Assembly: GCA_007126995.1 (NCBI GenBank)
Contig: SLAD01000208.1
Span: 1-15,343 of the forward strand
Length of the DNA: 15,343 nt
Origin: Kiritimatiellia bacterium
Lineage (GTDB): Bacteria; Verrucomicrobiota; Kiritimatiellia; SLAD01
Reading direction: 5' to 3'
In this document: one piece after another, positions 1 to 8,326 of the stretch
Numbering within the stretch: the stretch's first letter is position 1
How the letters are laid out: each line of letters opens with the position of its first letter
Notes under the pieces: generated by a model
The model's database searches: none
What the model saw: only the letters and a program-made list of their open reading frames with translations
What the model was told of the DNA's origin: nothing
Translations under genes and position numbers: made by a program

Positions 1-1932
1 ATGGTGGCGGATCCGGCCCAATCGTTGCCGGCGCTGCGGGCGGATTATGTCGCCCATCGCTTTGGGCCAGCAGCTGGCCCCATCGACCAGTTCTATACGA
101 TGCTGGATGAGGCATATGCGGCGGCCGATTGGGATCCGCCGATCTGGCGCGACATCACGGTGCCGTCCGCCCGCGTCTTTGCCCCGCACACCATCGAGAA
201 AGGCTGGACGCTGTTGAAGGAGGCGCAGGAATTGCTGGCCCGCGACAGCGCGCGTCGTCGGGCCGTATTGGACCGGTTGATGACCTCGTGGGATTACGTT
301 GAAACCACGGTGTTACCCAAACAATTGATGGCATCCGAGGACGGATCGTGGCGCTTGGTGCGCGAGGAGGACCGGTACCTATTCAATCCGGGTGCGCCGA
401 CGGACCATGCGAAGACTTGGGAGAGCATCCGCCAACGCGCGGAGGAGCAGGGGCTGCTGGATGCCGCAATGGAACGCGTGCTATTCAGGGCGCGTTCCCG
501 CGAGGAACCGATTCACTGGCTGGAAAACGAGCGGCTGCGACTCGGCGTTCTTCCCGGTGTCGGCGGTCGATTGATCCGTCTTATCGACCGGCAGAACGGG
601 CAAAACCTGTTCTTCGAGCCGATGCAATTGACCGGGCTTACCGATCCCGGCGCGTCTTATTTCCGTTATGGCGGCTATGAAGAGTATACGCGCTCGGCCT
701 TCGCCTCTCCCGGTTGGGAATTGGCGATGGATGCGGAGCGGGAAGCCGGGTCCGATTATTCGGTGCTGCATCTGAATGCGTTGACGCCGGAGTCCATCCG
801 TATGCAGCGCGCGATTCACCTTCGTGACGGCGATATCCCGACCTTCGAAATCGAATCCCGGTTGACCAACGAAGGAAGCGACCCCTTCCCGGCGATGATC
901 CGGGTGCATCCGGAATTCCAGTTGACCCCGGAGCTTGATGACACACTCCTCTTGTATCGAGCGGCGGACGGGGAGCCGCATATGTTGCCGGTCACGGCCA
1001 TTGCTGCGGTGGACGAGTTGAAGCCGGACGGCGTCTGGGGATTGGCGGATCGCCGCACCGGGCGGGGGCTTATTCACGAATTCGATCCGAATCAGGCATC
1101 AGCGCATGTGCACATCGACCGGGCCTATCAATCGCTGAATCTGGAATTGTTCGGGGTCCCCACCCTGCTGAACCCGCAGGAATCCGTTGGGCTGTCGCAT
1201 CGGTACACCCTGCTAAACGACATGGCGGAATGGCCGACGGAGTGGAGGACCTTATGGGAGGCCCACCATGCGGCGGTGCCGGATGAGGCGCTCGGGTTTG
1301 AGCCGGTTCCGGGAATTGTGGGGCAAGGGGCGCGGGTGCGTGACCGCGCCACCCCCCAATTCGGCCGGGTGGCGTCCAGCCTGTCCGCCGGAGGCACCTT
1401 CGAGGCGTGGCTGAAGCTGGATCAACCGGCGAGCGAACAGCACGACGCCTTGATTATGAGCGCCGGCACCCGGCAACCGGATTACATGGTTCTGGCGGTG
1501 CGCGAAGGGCATCTGGTATTCTATCGGTTCCAGCGCAACGACGACGCGCGCGGGTTCAGGGCATGGGTGAAAGTCGACACCGCGGTGCCGGATTGGCGTG
1601 CGAGAGAATGGCAACACGTGGCGGTGACCTGGCAGAATCTTGGCGCGGCGCAAAGCCGTGTGACCCTGCACCTGAATGGGCGGCCGGTCATACATCGCGC
1701 CGATTTGGATATGGTCCCGTTTAAGGAGGCGGTGCGATTGGCTGTTGGCTGGGATTCATCGAATGCCGGGCAGCCTCGTTTACCAGGAGCGCTGGATCAG
1801 GTGCGGCTATACGGCTACCCGCTCCCGGGCGAGGCGATACGGGCCTCCTACCAGGCCGGTCGGCGCGCCGAATCGCATACACAGGGTGAACATGCGCTTG
1901 TCGTTCTGGATTTCGAGGGAGAAGTTCGGTGA
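1..1932 (+). CDS. DUF4838-tail / mutarotase-like (DUF5107-like) / LamG protein, 5' end probably cut by the window
   Basis: Probably a large glycosidase-like, carbohydrate-handling protein. The 643 visible residues show three parts. Residues 1-110 (DPAQSLPALRADYVAHRFGP and the helix-rich stretch after it) resemble the C-terminal helical end of DUF4838 proteins, which normally follows several hundred residues of catalytic barrel. Residues about 165-410 resemble the galactose-mutarotase-like fold of DUF5107 and aldose epimerases (PGVGGRLIRLIDRQNGQNLF near 185). Residues about 430-630 are a LamG/concanavalin-like lectin domain (GTFEAWLKLD, WQHVAVTW, LHLNGRPV, GALDQVRLYGYPL). The reading frame is open from base 1 and starts with ATG, but the homology suggests that this Met is internal and that the true start lies upstream. 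If base 1 is the real start, the protein would lack its barrel. The stop overlaps the next start by one base. Domain calls are from recall of family motifs. The mutarotase assignment is firmer than an exact family name. Confidence 0.75.
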   Translation: MVADPAQSLPALRADYVAHRFGPAAGPIDQFYTMLDEAYAAADWDPPIWRDITVPSARVFAPHTIEKGWTLLKEAQELLARDSARRRAVLDRLMTSWDYVETTVLPKQLMASEDGSWRLVREEDRYLFNPGAPTDHAKTWESIRQRAEEQGLLDAAMERVLFRARSREEPIHWLENERLRLGVLPGVGGRLIRLIDRQNGQNLFFEPMQLTGLTDPGASYFRYGGYEEYTRSAFASPGWELAMDAEREAGSDYSVLHLNALTPESIRMQRAIHLRDGDIPTFEIESRLTNEGSDPFPAMIRVHPEFQLTPELDDTLLLYRAADGEPHMLPVTAIAAVDELKPDGVWGLADRRTGRGLIHEFDPNQASAHVHIDRAYQSLNLELFGVPTLLNPQESVGLSHRYTLLNDMAEWPTEWRTLWEAHHAAVPDEALGFEPVPGIVGQGARVRDRATPQFGRVASSLSAGGTFEAWLKLDQPASEQHDALIMSAGTRQPDYMVLAVREGHLVFYRFQRNDDARGFRAWVKVDTAVPDWRAREWQHVAVTWQNLGAAQSRVTLHLNGRPVIHRADLDMVPFKEAVRLAVGWDSSNAGQPRLPGALDQVRLYGYPLPGEAIRASYQAGRRAESHTQGEHALVVLDFEGEVR

Positions 1933-2576
1933 TGCCTGGCGGAAACATCCCCGAGACGCATGCGCGGGGATTTACTTTGGTCGAACTTATGGTTGTGATG
2001 GCCATTCTGGGACTGCTGCTCGTGCTGACTATTCCCGGCATGCGGTCTGCCTTGGAGCGTTCGCGAAGTGCGGCCTGCATAAATAATCTGCGCACATTGG
2101 GGCAGGCAACGGCCCTGTATGCAGCCGATGAGAAGGGATTCATCCCTTTCCAGTTTAATGAAGGCGGGCAAGGACAGGGCTATGCCGATCCCCCCTGGTT
2201 CAATCTGCTGGCACCCTACGTGTCCGCGGTAATACAGACGGAAATCAGCTTGTTGTCAGGCACCGATCAGGCCTTTCGCTGCCCGAGTCAACGCGGCGAT
2301 TTTGCCGTCAGCTACGGCCCCAGCAGCGGCCATCTGCTGGATGGGCCTCGCCTTTCCATGACGCGCATCGCCGCACCGGGGGAAAAAATCTGGTTGATCG
2401 ATGTGCCGATAGGCAATGTGTACTTCTTTAATCCGGCTCTCCCCTCCGAGCACTGGCTCGCACCCCGACATGGGGACGGGGTGCATGCGCTCTTCTTCGA
2501 CGGACGCGTGGAATGGCTCTCCGCAGAAGAGGTGGAGGCAAACCGGCCAATCATGTTTCAAGCCACCCGCAATTAG
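1932..2576 (+). CDS. Type II secretion-type pseudopilin with H-X9-DG C-terminal motif
   Basis: A secreted, membrane-anchored pseudopilin-like protein of about 214 residues. The N-terminus has a short leader ending in Gly13, then the class III signal RGFTLVELMVVMAIL with Phe14 as first mature residue and the conserved Glu at mature position 5. A prepilin peptidase would cut after Gly13 and methylate Phe14. A hydrophobic helix of about 20 residues follows. Near the end lies HGDGVHALFFDG (about residues 180-191), an exact H-X9-DG signature of the processing-associated domain that is highly expanded in Planctomycetes, Verrucomicrobia, Lentisphaerae and relatives. The start is either ATG at 1932 or GTG at 1929. 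A purine-rich AGGGAG at 1916-1921 serves both, and ATG overlapping the previous stop is preferred. In these phyla such proteins are often scattered singly through sugar-use clusters, and their exact role (pseudopilus, adhesion or surface display) is not established. No other secretion-machine gene is in the window. Confidence 0.93.
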   Translation: MPGGNIPETHARGFTLVELMVVMAILGLLLVLTIPGMRSALERSRSAACINNLRTLGQATALYAADEKGFIPFQFNEGGQGQGYADPPWFNLLAPYVSAVIQTEISLLSGTDQAFRCPSQRGDFAVSYGPSSGHLLDGPRLSMTRIAAPGEKIWLIDVPIGNVYFFNPALPSEHWLAPRHGDGVHALFFDGRVEWLSAEEVEANRPIMFQATRN

Positions 2577-2586
2577 AGAATACGCC

Positions 2587-3318
2587 ATGGCTCCGCTTTT
2601 CCCCTTGTCCAACGACCATATCCTTTTCGATATCGACGGGACGTTAACCGACGATCGCGACCGGCCGCAGATTCAGGCGCACTTCACTTTGGGGAACGCG
2701 GTCTTTGAGATATTTCGTGATCTTATGGTGGCTGCGGGAGAGTCCCGGGTCCAAGCCGAACGGAGCCTCGCTCAGTACGCAAAACAACATGTCTATTGGG
2801 ACTATGCCGACTTCATTCATCAGTTCAATCTGCCTCCGGCGGATACCTGGAATCGTTTGCGCGAGTGGCACGCGGATCATATCCGGGTTTATGCGGATGG
2901 GGTCGATTTGGTCCGTCAGCTGCATCGGGAGGGATATCCGTTGCACATTATCAGCAATAACCCCCTGAGCGGCTGCTTGTTGAAATTGGAAGTGGCTGGC
3001 CTGGGTGGGTTGCAAGGGACCCCTTTTTTTTCGCGAATATTCTGTTCTAATATTCAGCGGGGCCAAAAGAGTAGCATGGCCTACTGGCAGCGGGCTCTCG
3101 TCAGTGCCGATATACGACCGGAGCAAGCCATCGTGATCGGCAATGATCTGCACGAGGACTTTGAGGTACCCGCGCAGATCGGCATCGACCGTTGTTTTAT
3201 TGTGGACCGTCACAGCCGTCTCGCACTCTCCGCCGGGCCGGTGCTGGTGGACGACCTCCGCAATGTCGAGGGACTGTTGCGGGATCTCTCGCGCACGGAG
3301 GACGTGTCCTGCCGATGA
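2587..3318 (+). CDS. HAD-superfamily hydrolase (phosphoglycolate phosphatase-like)
   Basis: A cytoplasmic phosphatase-type HAD hydrolase of 243 residues. All four motifs are visible. Motif I is FDIDGT, with nucleophile Asp15 and acid/base Asp17. Motif II is HIISNNP, with Ser123. Motif III is Lys161 in RGQKSS. Motif IV is VIGNDLHED, with Asp187 and Asp191 as metal ligands. The roughly 80-residue helical insert between motif I and motif II is a C1 cap as in Gph- and beta-phosphoglucomutase-like members. The product would be free phosphate plus a dephosphorylated small molecule, and the substrate cannot be told from sequence. The frame stays open upstream to 2416, but the ATG at 2587 lies just after the pseudopilin stop (10-base gap) and directly before the catalytic motif, so it is chosen. 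A run of eight T at 3024-3031 lies inside the gene. Its stop overlaps the next start as ATGA. Next to an acyltransferase it might act in glycan or sugar-phosphate metabolism (inference). Confidence 0.88.
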   Translation: MAPLFPLSNDHILFDIDGTLTDDRDRPQIQAHFTLGNAVFEIFRDLMVAAGESRVQAERSLAQYAKQHVYWDYADFIHQFNLPPADTWNRLREWHADHIRVYADGVDLVRQLHREGYPLHIISNNPLSGCLLKLEVAGLGGLQGTPFFSRIFCSNIQRGQKSSMAYWQRALVSADIRPEQAIVIGNDLHEDFEVPAQIGIDRCFIVDRHSRLALSAGPVLVDDLRNVEGLLRDLSRTEDVSCR

Positions 3319-4025
3319 AATCGTTCCTTGAACGAATCATGCGATTGCGGAATCCTGCCTTTAGCGTTGATCCGCGCTTGTCCGTCCACGCTCTGTGGGC
3401 GGCGCTCTGCGCACATTGGATCCGACAGGCACGGGGCTGGCGCAGGATGCTGCACGGCAGACGTCCGTTCGGACTTTCGCTCGGACGCGGTGTGCAGTTC
3501 TTTAATCCTCGCGATGTGCGGTTCGGTCGCCATGTCATTATCGGTGACTATGCCTATATCCATGCGCTGGGCCCGGAAAGCCTGGTATTCGGAGATCAGT
3601 CCGGTTGCGGCGCGTTTTGCCGGATCGTGACGTCGGTTCAATTCAATGAAGTGACCGGCCATATCCGATTGGGGCGGAATGTTTGGATCGGGGACGGTTC
3701 CAAGCTTGGCGGTGCGGGCGGACTGGAGATTGGTGACGACACGTTTACTGGTCAGTATGTGACGTTTCATCCAGAGAATCATCGCTTCGATGATCCCACC
3801 CGTCTCATGCGCCTGCAGGGCGTCACACGGAAAGGCATCAAGGTGGGCCGGAACTGCTGGATCGGCGCCAAGGTGACGGTGTGCGACGGCGTAACCATCG
3901 GCGACCACTGTGTAATTGCCGCCGGCGCCGTCGTCACCCGCGACATTCCTGCCAATCACCTTGCCGGCGGGGTGCCCGCCCGCGTCATTCGACCGCTTAC
4001 CCCCTCCACCGTCTATGACCCATAA
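3315..4025 (+). CDS. Left-handed beta-helix (hexapeptide repeat) acyltransferase, WbbJ/maltose O-acetyltransferase-like
   Basis: A 236-residue transferase that probably moves an acetyl group from acetyl-CoA to a sugar hydroxyl. From about residue 53 to 225 it has hexapeptide-type turns such as IRLGRNVWIGDG, LEIGDDTFTGQ, IKVGRNCWIGAKVTV and VTIGDHCVIAAGAVVTRDIP, ending in AGGVPARVIRPL. This is the standard ending of the maltose/galactoside O-acetyltransferase and WbbJ group. His152 or His156 in FHPENHRF sits where the family carries its catalytic histidine. Residues 1-50 are an amphipathic, basic helical segment (WAALCAHWIRQARGWRR) that could touch the membrane. The ATG at 3315 shares ATGA with the HAD stop, pointing to translational coupling. 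A GGAGGA lies at 3297-3302. The family is common in O-antigen and exopolysaccharide modification. In this operon it might acetylate a surface glycan or detoxify a sugar (inference). Confidence 0.88.
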   Translation: MKSFLERIMRLRNPAFSVDPRLSVHALWAALCAHWIRQARGWRRMLHGRRPFGLSLGRGVQFFNPRDVRFGRHVIIGDYAYIHALGPESLVFGDQSGCGAFCRIVTSVQFNEVTGHIRLGRNVWIGDGSKLGGAGGLEIGDDTFTGQYVTFHPENHRFDDPTRLMRLQGVTRKGIKVGRNCWIGAKVTVCDGVTIGDHCVIAAGAVVTRDIPANHLAGGVPARVIRPLTPSTVYDP

Positions 4026-5268
4026 ATACGAACCACTACGCGCCTTTGTCGCTGACGGCTTGACCCGCATATTTCGGGAACCCCGTGGGGTGTTGCGTCA
4101 TCCGTACATTGATCCCGGCGGACCCTACGGGACGAATCTCTGGGATTGGGACTCCTATTGGAGTCTGAAAGCGGCGCTGGGCCTGGCGACCGATACGAAC
4201 CGTGATCCAGCTTGGCGCGCGCAGGTCATTCGTCATGCAACCGGAGTATTGAACAATTTTTTCGAACATCAGGGAGAAGACGGCAGTGTGCCCATTTTAA
4301 TGACGCCTGACGACGCGGATTGGTTCGACAGCACCACGGATCCCACCCAAAACATGGCCAAACCGGTGTTCGGCCAATTGATGCGCGACCTCGCCCTGCT
4401 GCACGATGACATCCATGAGGTCGTGCGCTGGTGCGTGCAGCTGGACGCATATTATCAGTGTTTCGTGGGCCGCTATCAGGATGAAAGCGGTTTGTTCGTG
4501 TGGGCCAATGACGTGGCGATCGGCAGCGATGACGATCCGACGACATGGGGCCGCCCGCCGTTCTCGTCCGCCAATCCACTCCTCAACAATCTACTTTACG
4601 TCGACCTGCGCGCGGCAGCGGAGGTGGCGGGCCGGGTTGAGCAGGTTGCGTTTCAGGAGAAATGGAATCAACTGGCGGATGCGTTGGCCGCGCGTATTCA
4701 GGAATACATGTGGGACGAGCGGGACGGCTTCTTCTACAGCGTGGATGTGCAGTGCAGGCAACAGACCCGGCCGCATCGGCATTTCGGCGTGCTGAATGAG
4801 AACCTGGTTCCCACATGGTCCTGTCTGCCGCTCAAGGTTTTGTATTGGACTGGCTTTCTGCCGATGTGGACTGGTATTGCGACCCCGTCACAGGCGGAGC
4901 GCATGGTGTGCGCGCACCTGCTGAAAGAGGATCGTTTCTGGGCATCGCACGGCGTCAGGACACTATCTGCCGATGAGCGTATGTATGATCCCACATCCGT
5001 GCGGGGCAATCCCAGCAACTGGTGTGGCCCCATCTGGATTTTAAGCAACTATCTGGTATGGGAGGGTCTGCGGGCCTACGGTTTCGGCGAGGAAGCCGAT
5101 GCACTGTCGGAGCGCACGTTGGCGCTGTTGGAACAGACACTTCGCGAAGAAGGGCAGGGGTATGAGAATTTTCATCCCGACACGGGCCAAGGCTTGGCCG
5201 GCCCGGGTTTCGTAAGCTGGAATGTGCTGGTCTACTTCATGCTGGCTGCCTGGAGTTCCGAGTCATGA
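4015..5268 (+). CDS. (alpha/alpha)6-barrel glycoside hydrolase, trehalase / GH63-like
   Basis: An inverting-type glycosidase of 417 residues, probably cleaving an alpha-glucosidic or related bond. No signal peptide is seen, so it would be cytoplasmic. Family landmarks appear in order: GGPYGTNLWDWDSYW (residues 35-49), the trehalase/GH63 'WDS' region near the active site; SGLFVWANDVAIGSDDDP (158-175), where this clan places its general acid Asp; NPLLNNLLYVDL (187-198); GNPSNWCGPIW (331-341); and GYENFHPDTGQG (382-393), with Glu384 as candidate catalytic base. At about 420 residues it is a catalytic domain only, shorter than most GH37 or GH63 enzymes, and close in size to bacterial mannosylglycerate-hydrolase-like members. 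The ATG at 4015 overlaps the acyltransferase by 11 bases, and the frame extends upstream to 3916 only inside that gene. No clear Shine-Dalgarno sequence is seen, so it probably relies on coupling. The stop overlaps the next start as ATGA. Confidence 0.85.
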   Translation: MTHKYEPLRAFVADGLTRIFREPRGVLRHPYIDPGGPYGTNLWDWDSYWSLKAALGLATDTNRDPAWRAQVIRHATGVLNNFFEHQGEDGSVPILMTPDDADWFDSTTDPTQNMAKPVFGQLMRDLALLHDDIHEVVRWCVQLDAYYQCFVGRYQDESGLFVWANDVAIGSDDDPTTWGRPPFSSANPLLNNLLYVDLRAAAEVAGRVEQVAFQEKWNQLADALAARIQEYMWDERDGFFYSVDVQCRQQTRPHRHFGVLNENLVPTWSCLPLKVLYWTGFLPMWTGIATPSQAERMVCAHLLKEDRFWASHGVRTLSADERMYDPTSVRGNPSNWCGPIWILSNYLVWEGLRAYGFGEEADALSERTLALLEQTLREEGQGYENFHPDTGQGLAGPGFVSWNVLVYFMLAAWSSES

Positions 5269-6779
5269 TGATTGATCAGGAACAACTACGTGACCGCATC
5301 ATGGGGTGCTGGATCGGCAAGGCCGTGGGCGGCACCCTGGGCATGCCGTTTGAGGGCTGCGCCGGGCCGCTCGATGTCTCAATGGCGCGCATGGCCGGTC
5401 AGATGCTGCCGAACGACGATCTCGATCTTCAACTGCTGTGGATACACGTGCTTGAGCAACGTGGCCGCGCCACCCGTGCGGCCGACCTTGCCCAGGCGGC
5501 GGCGGACCATTACGTCTGCTATCCCGACGAATACGGCGTGGCGCGCTGGAATACCTGGCGCGGACTGAAACCACCCCTGACCGGATCGCACAACAACGCT
5601 TTCGGTGACGGCATGGGCGCGGCCATCCGCTCCGAGATCTGGGCCTGTATTGCAGCCGGTCGCCCCCGGCTGGCCGCCTCCCTCGCGCGCGAAGATGCCT
5701 TGGTGGATCACCACGGCAACGGTGTGTATGCGGAGATGTTTCTCGCCGCTTTGGAAAGCCGGTGCTTCACCAGCCAGGACGTGACCGATATCCTGTCGGC
5801 GGGACTGGAGGTCATCCCTTCCGATTGTCGTCTGGCGCAGGCGGTGCGGTACGTGTACGAGGGCCAGGCCGACGGGCACACGTGGAGCGAGGTCAGGCAG
5901 GGGGTAGGCTCCGCCTTTCCATCCCATAACTTTACCGATGTAACCTTGAACCTGGCGTTTATCGTCATGGGCATGCTTTTTGGGGCAGGCGATGTGGAAC
6001 AAGCACTGACGCTTGCCGTGAATGGCGGGATGGACACGGATTGCACCGGGGCCACGTGCGGCAGTATCCTTGGCCTGATGCAAGGCGCTTCGGGTTTGCC
6101 GGACGCTTGGCGACGTATGGCCGGCGACGAGATCGTATTTCACGAAAGCCTGTCCGCGCTCCCGTTGCCCCGCACCCTGGCGGAATTGACTGATCGCACC
6201 CTTGCGCTGCATGCGCAGTGGGTGGGCCAGCCGGATACCGGGCTGGAACAGGCCACCCCGGACACCGCGCCCCCGATTGATGACCCGCACGACTGGCTGG
6301 TATTCCGGTATGCCGCTGACGACGTCTTGAAAGGGGAGCCGGACGCGATCGCCACAGCGGAACGCAATCCGGTGAGCGCGCGATCCGCTCATTGCCGTTT
6401 CAACGGCATTCATCTCGACCTGTCGGACGTCGTGCAACGGCCCGGCGATGTGCTGTATCTGCTGACGTGGCTGCGCACGGATCCGTTGCCTGCGGGGGGC
6501 GCAACGTATCTGATGTGCTGTGCCGACGCCGGGATCACGGTCTGGTGGGACAACCAACGGGTCTTGGATTATCACGGACGCCATCCCGCCATCCCGGCCT
6601 TTCATCGCACCGAGGGTGGCGCCACGGTTCCCGTCTCCTTGACCGCCGGGCGGTGGCATCGGCTGAAGATCCGCTTGTTATGCGGGGCGGGTCCGTTGAC
6701 CTGCACCGCCGCGCTTGGCGATGCCTTGGGCCGCTATATCCATCCCGTCCGCTATGGCTACGGAAAGGTTGAAGCATGA
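5265..6779 (+). CDS. ADP-ribosylglycohydrolase-family protein (PF03747-like) with C-terminal beta-rich domain
   Basis: A 504-residue protein whose first 325 residues match the ADP-ribosylglycohydrolase (DraG/ARH) fold. It has GCWIGKAVGGTLGMPFEG (14-31), an acidic metal cluster LPNDDLDLQ (48-56), AREDALVDHHGNGVYAE (141-157) and VNGGMDTDCTGATCGSILG (252-270), where Asp257 and Asp259 would complete the two-metal site. Known members remove ADP-ribose from Arg, Ser or DNA adducts. Many homologues in sugar clusters of PVC bacteria are uncharacterised, and the real substrate here may be another N- or O-glycoside. The canonical 'S/T-D-D' is Asn-Asp-Asp here. After an Ala/Pro/Asp linker near 330, residues about 345-500 form a beta-strand-rich module (YLLTWLRTDPL, ITVWWDNQRVLDYHGRHP, GRWHRLKIRLL) resembling a carbohydrate-binding jelly roll. 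The start is ATG 5265 (ATGA overlap) or the adjacent ATG 5268, with GGAG at 5252-5255. The stop overlaps the symporter start. Confidence 0.9.
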   Translation: MMIDQEQLRDRIMGCWIGKAVGGTLGMPFEGCAGPLDVSMARMAGQMLPNDDLDLQLLWIHVLEQRGRATRAADLAQAAADHYVCYPDEYGVARWNTWRGLKPPLTGSHNNAFGDGMGAAIRSEIWACIAAGRPRLAASLAREDALVDHHGNGVYAEMFLAALESRCFTSQDVTDILSAGLEVIPSDCRLAQAVRYVYEGQADGHTWSEVRQGVGSAFPSHNFTDVTLNLAFIVMGMLFGAGDVEQALTLAVNGGMDTDCTGATCGSILGLMQGASGLPDAWRRMAGDEIVFHESLSALPLPRTLAELTDRTLALHAQWVGQPDTGLEQATPDTAPPIDDPHDWLVFRYAADDVLKGEPDAIATAERNPVSARSAHCRFNGIHLDLSDVVQRPGDVLYLLTWLRTDPLPAGGATYLMCCADAGITVWWDNQRVLDYHGRHPAIPAFHRTEGGATVPVSLTAGRWHRLKIRLLCGAGPLTCTAALGDALGRYIHPVRYGYGKVEA

Positions 6780-8326
6780 GTACATTGGATTGGACGATCG
6801 CGACCGGATTGTTGATCGCCTTGATTGTGGCGGCCGTCTATCTGGGTCGCCTGAACAAGAGCGTGGCCGACTTCATTCTGGCCGGTCGCAAGGTCCGCAA
6901 GTATCTCGGCATGAGTTCGGGGACGGCGGAAGGATTGGGGTTGGCCAGTATTGCGGCCAGCCTGCAGCAGGGCATGCAGAACGGCTTTGCCCTGATCTGG
7001 ATCAGCATCATTCTGATGTGTTACACCGTGCCGGTCTTTGGCCTGATTGGATTCGGGATCAAACGGTTCCGGGCTACGCTGTGCATGACCATCCCCCAGT
7101 TTTTGGATCAGCGCTATGATCCACGACTCCGCCTGTTGGTAGGCGTGATTCTGGCCTTGTCCGGCATTCTGAACATGGCGATCTTTCCGATCACGAGCAG
7201 TTATTTCCTGGTGGCCTTCAGCGGTTTGCCCGAGGTCTTCACATGGGGCGCGTGGACCTTCGACACCGTGCATGTCTGCATGATTGCCCTCGTCGTGCTG
7301 GCCGTGCTGTTCACGTTTCTCGGCGGCATGGTCACGGTCGTGGTCACCGACTACATTCAGGCCACCATCGTGGTCAGCGCCATGTTGTTTGTCGGGATCA
7401 TGACCTTGACGGAGCTGGGCCCGTCCCTGATTCATCGCACCTTGACCGATGAAATCGGCGAGGCCGCTTTCAATCCGTTTCTCCGGGGCAGTTACGGTTT
7501 AACGTGGATCGTCTGGGTCTTTCTTTTGACGACCGTCAACAAGCTCGCCTTTGCGCCGGCGGTCCAGAAGATGGCCTCGGCCGATTCGCCTGAGACCGCC
7601 CGCAAAATGGAGCTGTTGCAAAGTATTTTCGGCATGGGCATGCGCATCTTTCTGCTCCTCATCGGCATCGGCGCGCTCGTTTCGCTGGGCGGCGTGCCCG
7701 CGGGCGAAACGGCGGAATCCTATTTCCGGTTCGCCGGCGCGATCCATTTGCGGGAAACCTTGCCGGTGGTCTTGATGGGCCTGGTATTCGCCGCCTTCCT
7801 GTTTGCGTCGCTGAGCACGGACGACAGCTACCTGCTGGCGTGGTCCGCCGTGATCGTCAACGACATCGTGCAGCCGCTGTTTAAAAAGCCGTTCAGCCCG
7901 AAAGCGCATATTCGTATCATGCGCGGGTTTATCGTATTGATCGGCCTGTTCATCATCGGTTTCGGGCTGACGTACGATCCGCAGGAAAGCATCCTCGACT
8001 ATATGTACATGACCGGAACCCTGATCGGGGGAATCGGCATTGCCGTATTCATGGGCTTGTACTGGTCCAAGGCGACCACGGCGGGTGCGGTGTCCGGCAT
8101 CATTACTTGTGCGGTCATCCCCTTGGCGGACTTGTTCGGCAAACAGATCGTGGGCGATCGATATCCGCTGACCACTCAGCAGTCGGGTTTGCTGGCGTTG
8201 ATCAGTGCGGTGGTGGTGCTCGTCGTGGTGTCCTGGTTGACCGGTCGCGGTCGCGTCGCCCCAGGCTGGGTGGACTACGGCGTCGAAGTGAAACGACTGG
8301 ACGCGGAAGAGAAGGGAGCCCGTTGA
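6776..8326 (+). CDS. Sodium:solute symporter (SSS family)
   Basis: An inner-membrane, sodium-driven transporter of 516 residues with about 13 hydrophobic segments, the normal size for the SSS/SGLT family. Two family signatures are visible. GGMVTVVVTDYIQ (183-195) corresponds to the SSS sequence signature in the middle of the protein. ASLSTDDSYLLAWSAVIVND (344-363) is the segment that carries the Ser/Thr ligands of the Na2 sodium site in vSGLT and relatives. The first helix is residues 7-24, followed by GRLNKSVADFILAGRK, a typical SSS loop. The transported solute cannot be predicted; the sugar-enzyme neighbours suggest a sugar, glycoside or sugar acid. The ATG at 6776 shares ATGA with the previous stop, and AAAGG at 6764-6768 is well placed. 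The TGA stop overlaps the ATG of the small membrane protein by one base, so the two are likely made together. Confidence 0.95.
   Translation: MSTLDWTIATGLLIALIVAAVYLGRLNKSVADFILAGRKVRKYLGMSSGTAEGLGLASIAASLQQGMQNGFALIWISIILMCYTVPVFGLIGFGIKRFRATLCMTIPQFLDQRYDPRLRLLVGVILALSGILNMAIFPITSSYFLVAFSGLPEVFTWGAWTFDTVHVCMIALVVLAVLFTFLGGMVTVVVTDYIQATIVVSAMLFVGIMTLTELGPSLIHRTLTDEIGEAAFNPFLRGSYGLTWIVWVFLLTTVNKLAFAPAVQKMASADSPETARKMELLQSIFGMGMRIFLLLIGIGALVSLGGVPAGETAESYFRFAGAIHLRETLPVVLMGLVFAAFLFASLSTDDSYLLAWSAVIVNDIVQPLFKKPFSPKAHIRIMRGFIVLIGLFIIGFGLTYDPQESILDYMYMTGTLIGGIGIAVFMGLYWSKATTAGAVSGIITCAVIPLADLFGKQIVGDRYPLTTQQSGLLALISAVVVLVVVSWLTGRGRVAPGWVDYGVEVKRLDAEEKGAR

Noticed and set aside
3210..4070. A 286-codon minus-strand open frame opposite the acyltransferase
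   Set aside because: It lies entirely over real plus-strand genes and has no domain motif; it mirrors the codon bias of the real gene.
5379..6659. A 426-codon open frame on the minus strand opposite the ADP-ribosylglycohydrolase
   Set aside because: It is antisense to a gene with clear motifs, has low-complexity His/Arg/Gly-rich composition, and shows no recognisable family. Long antisense frames are expected at this GC content.
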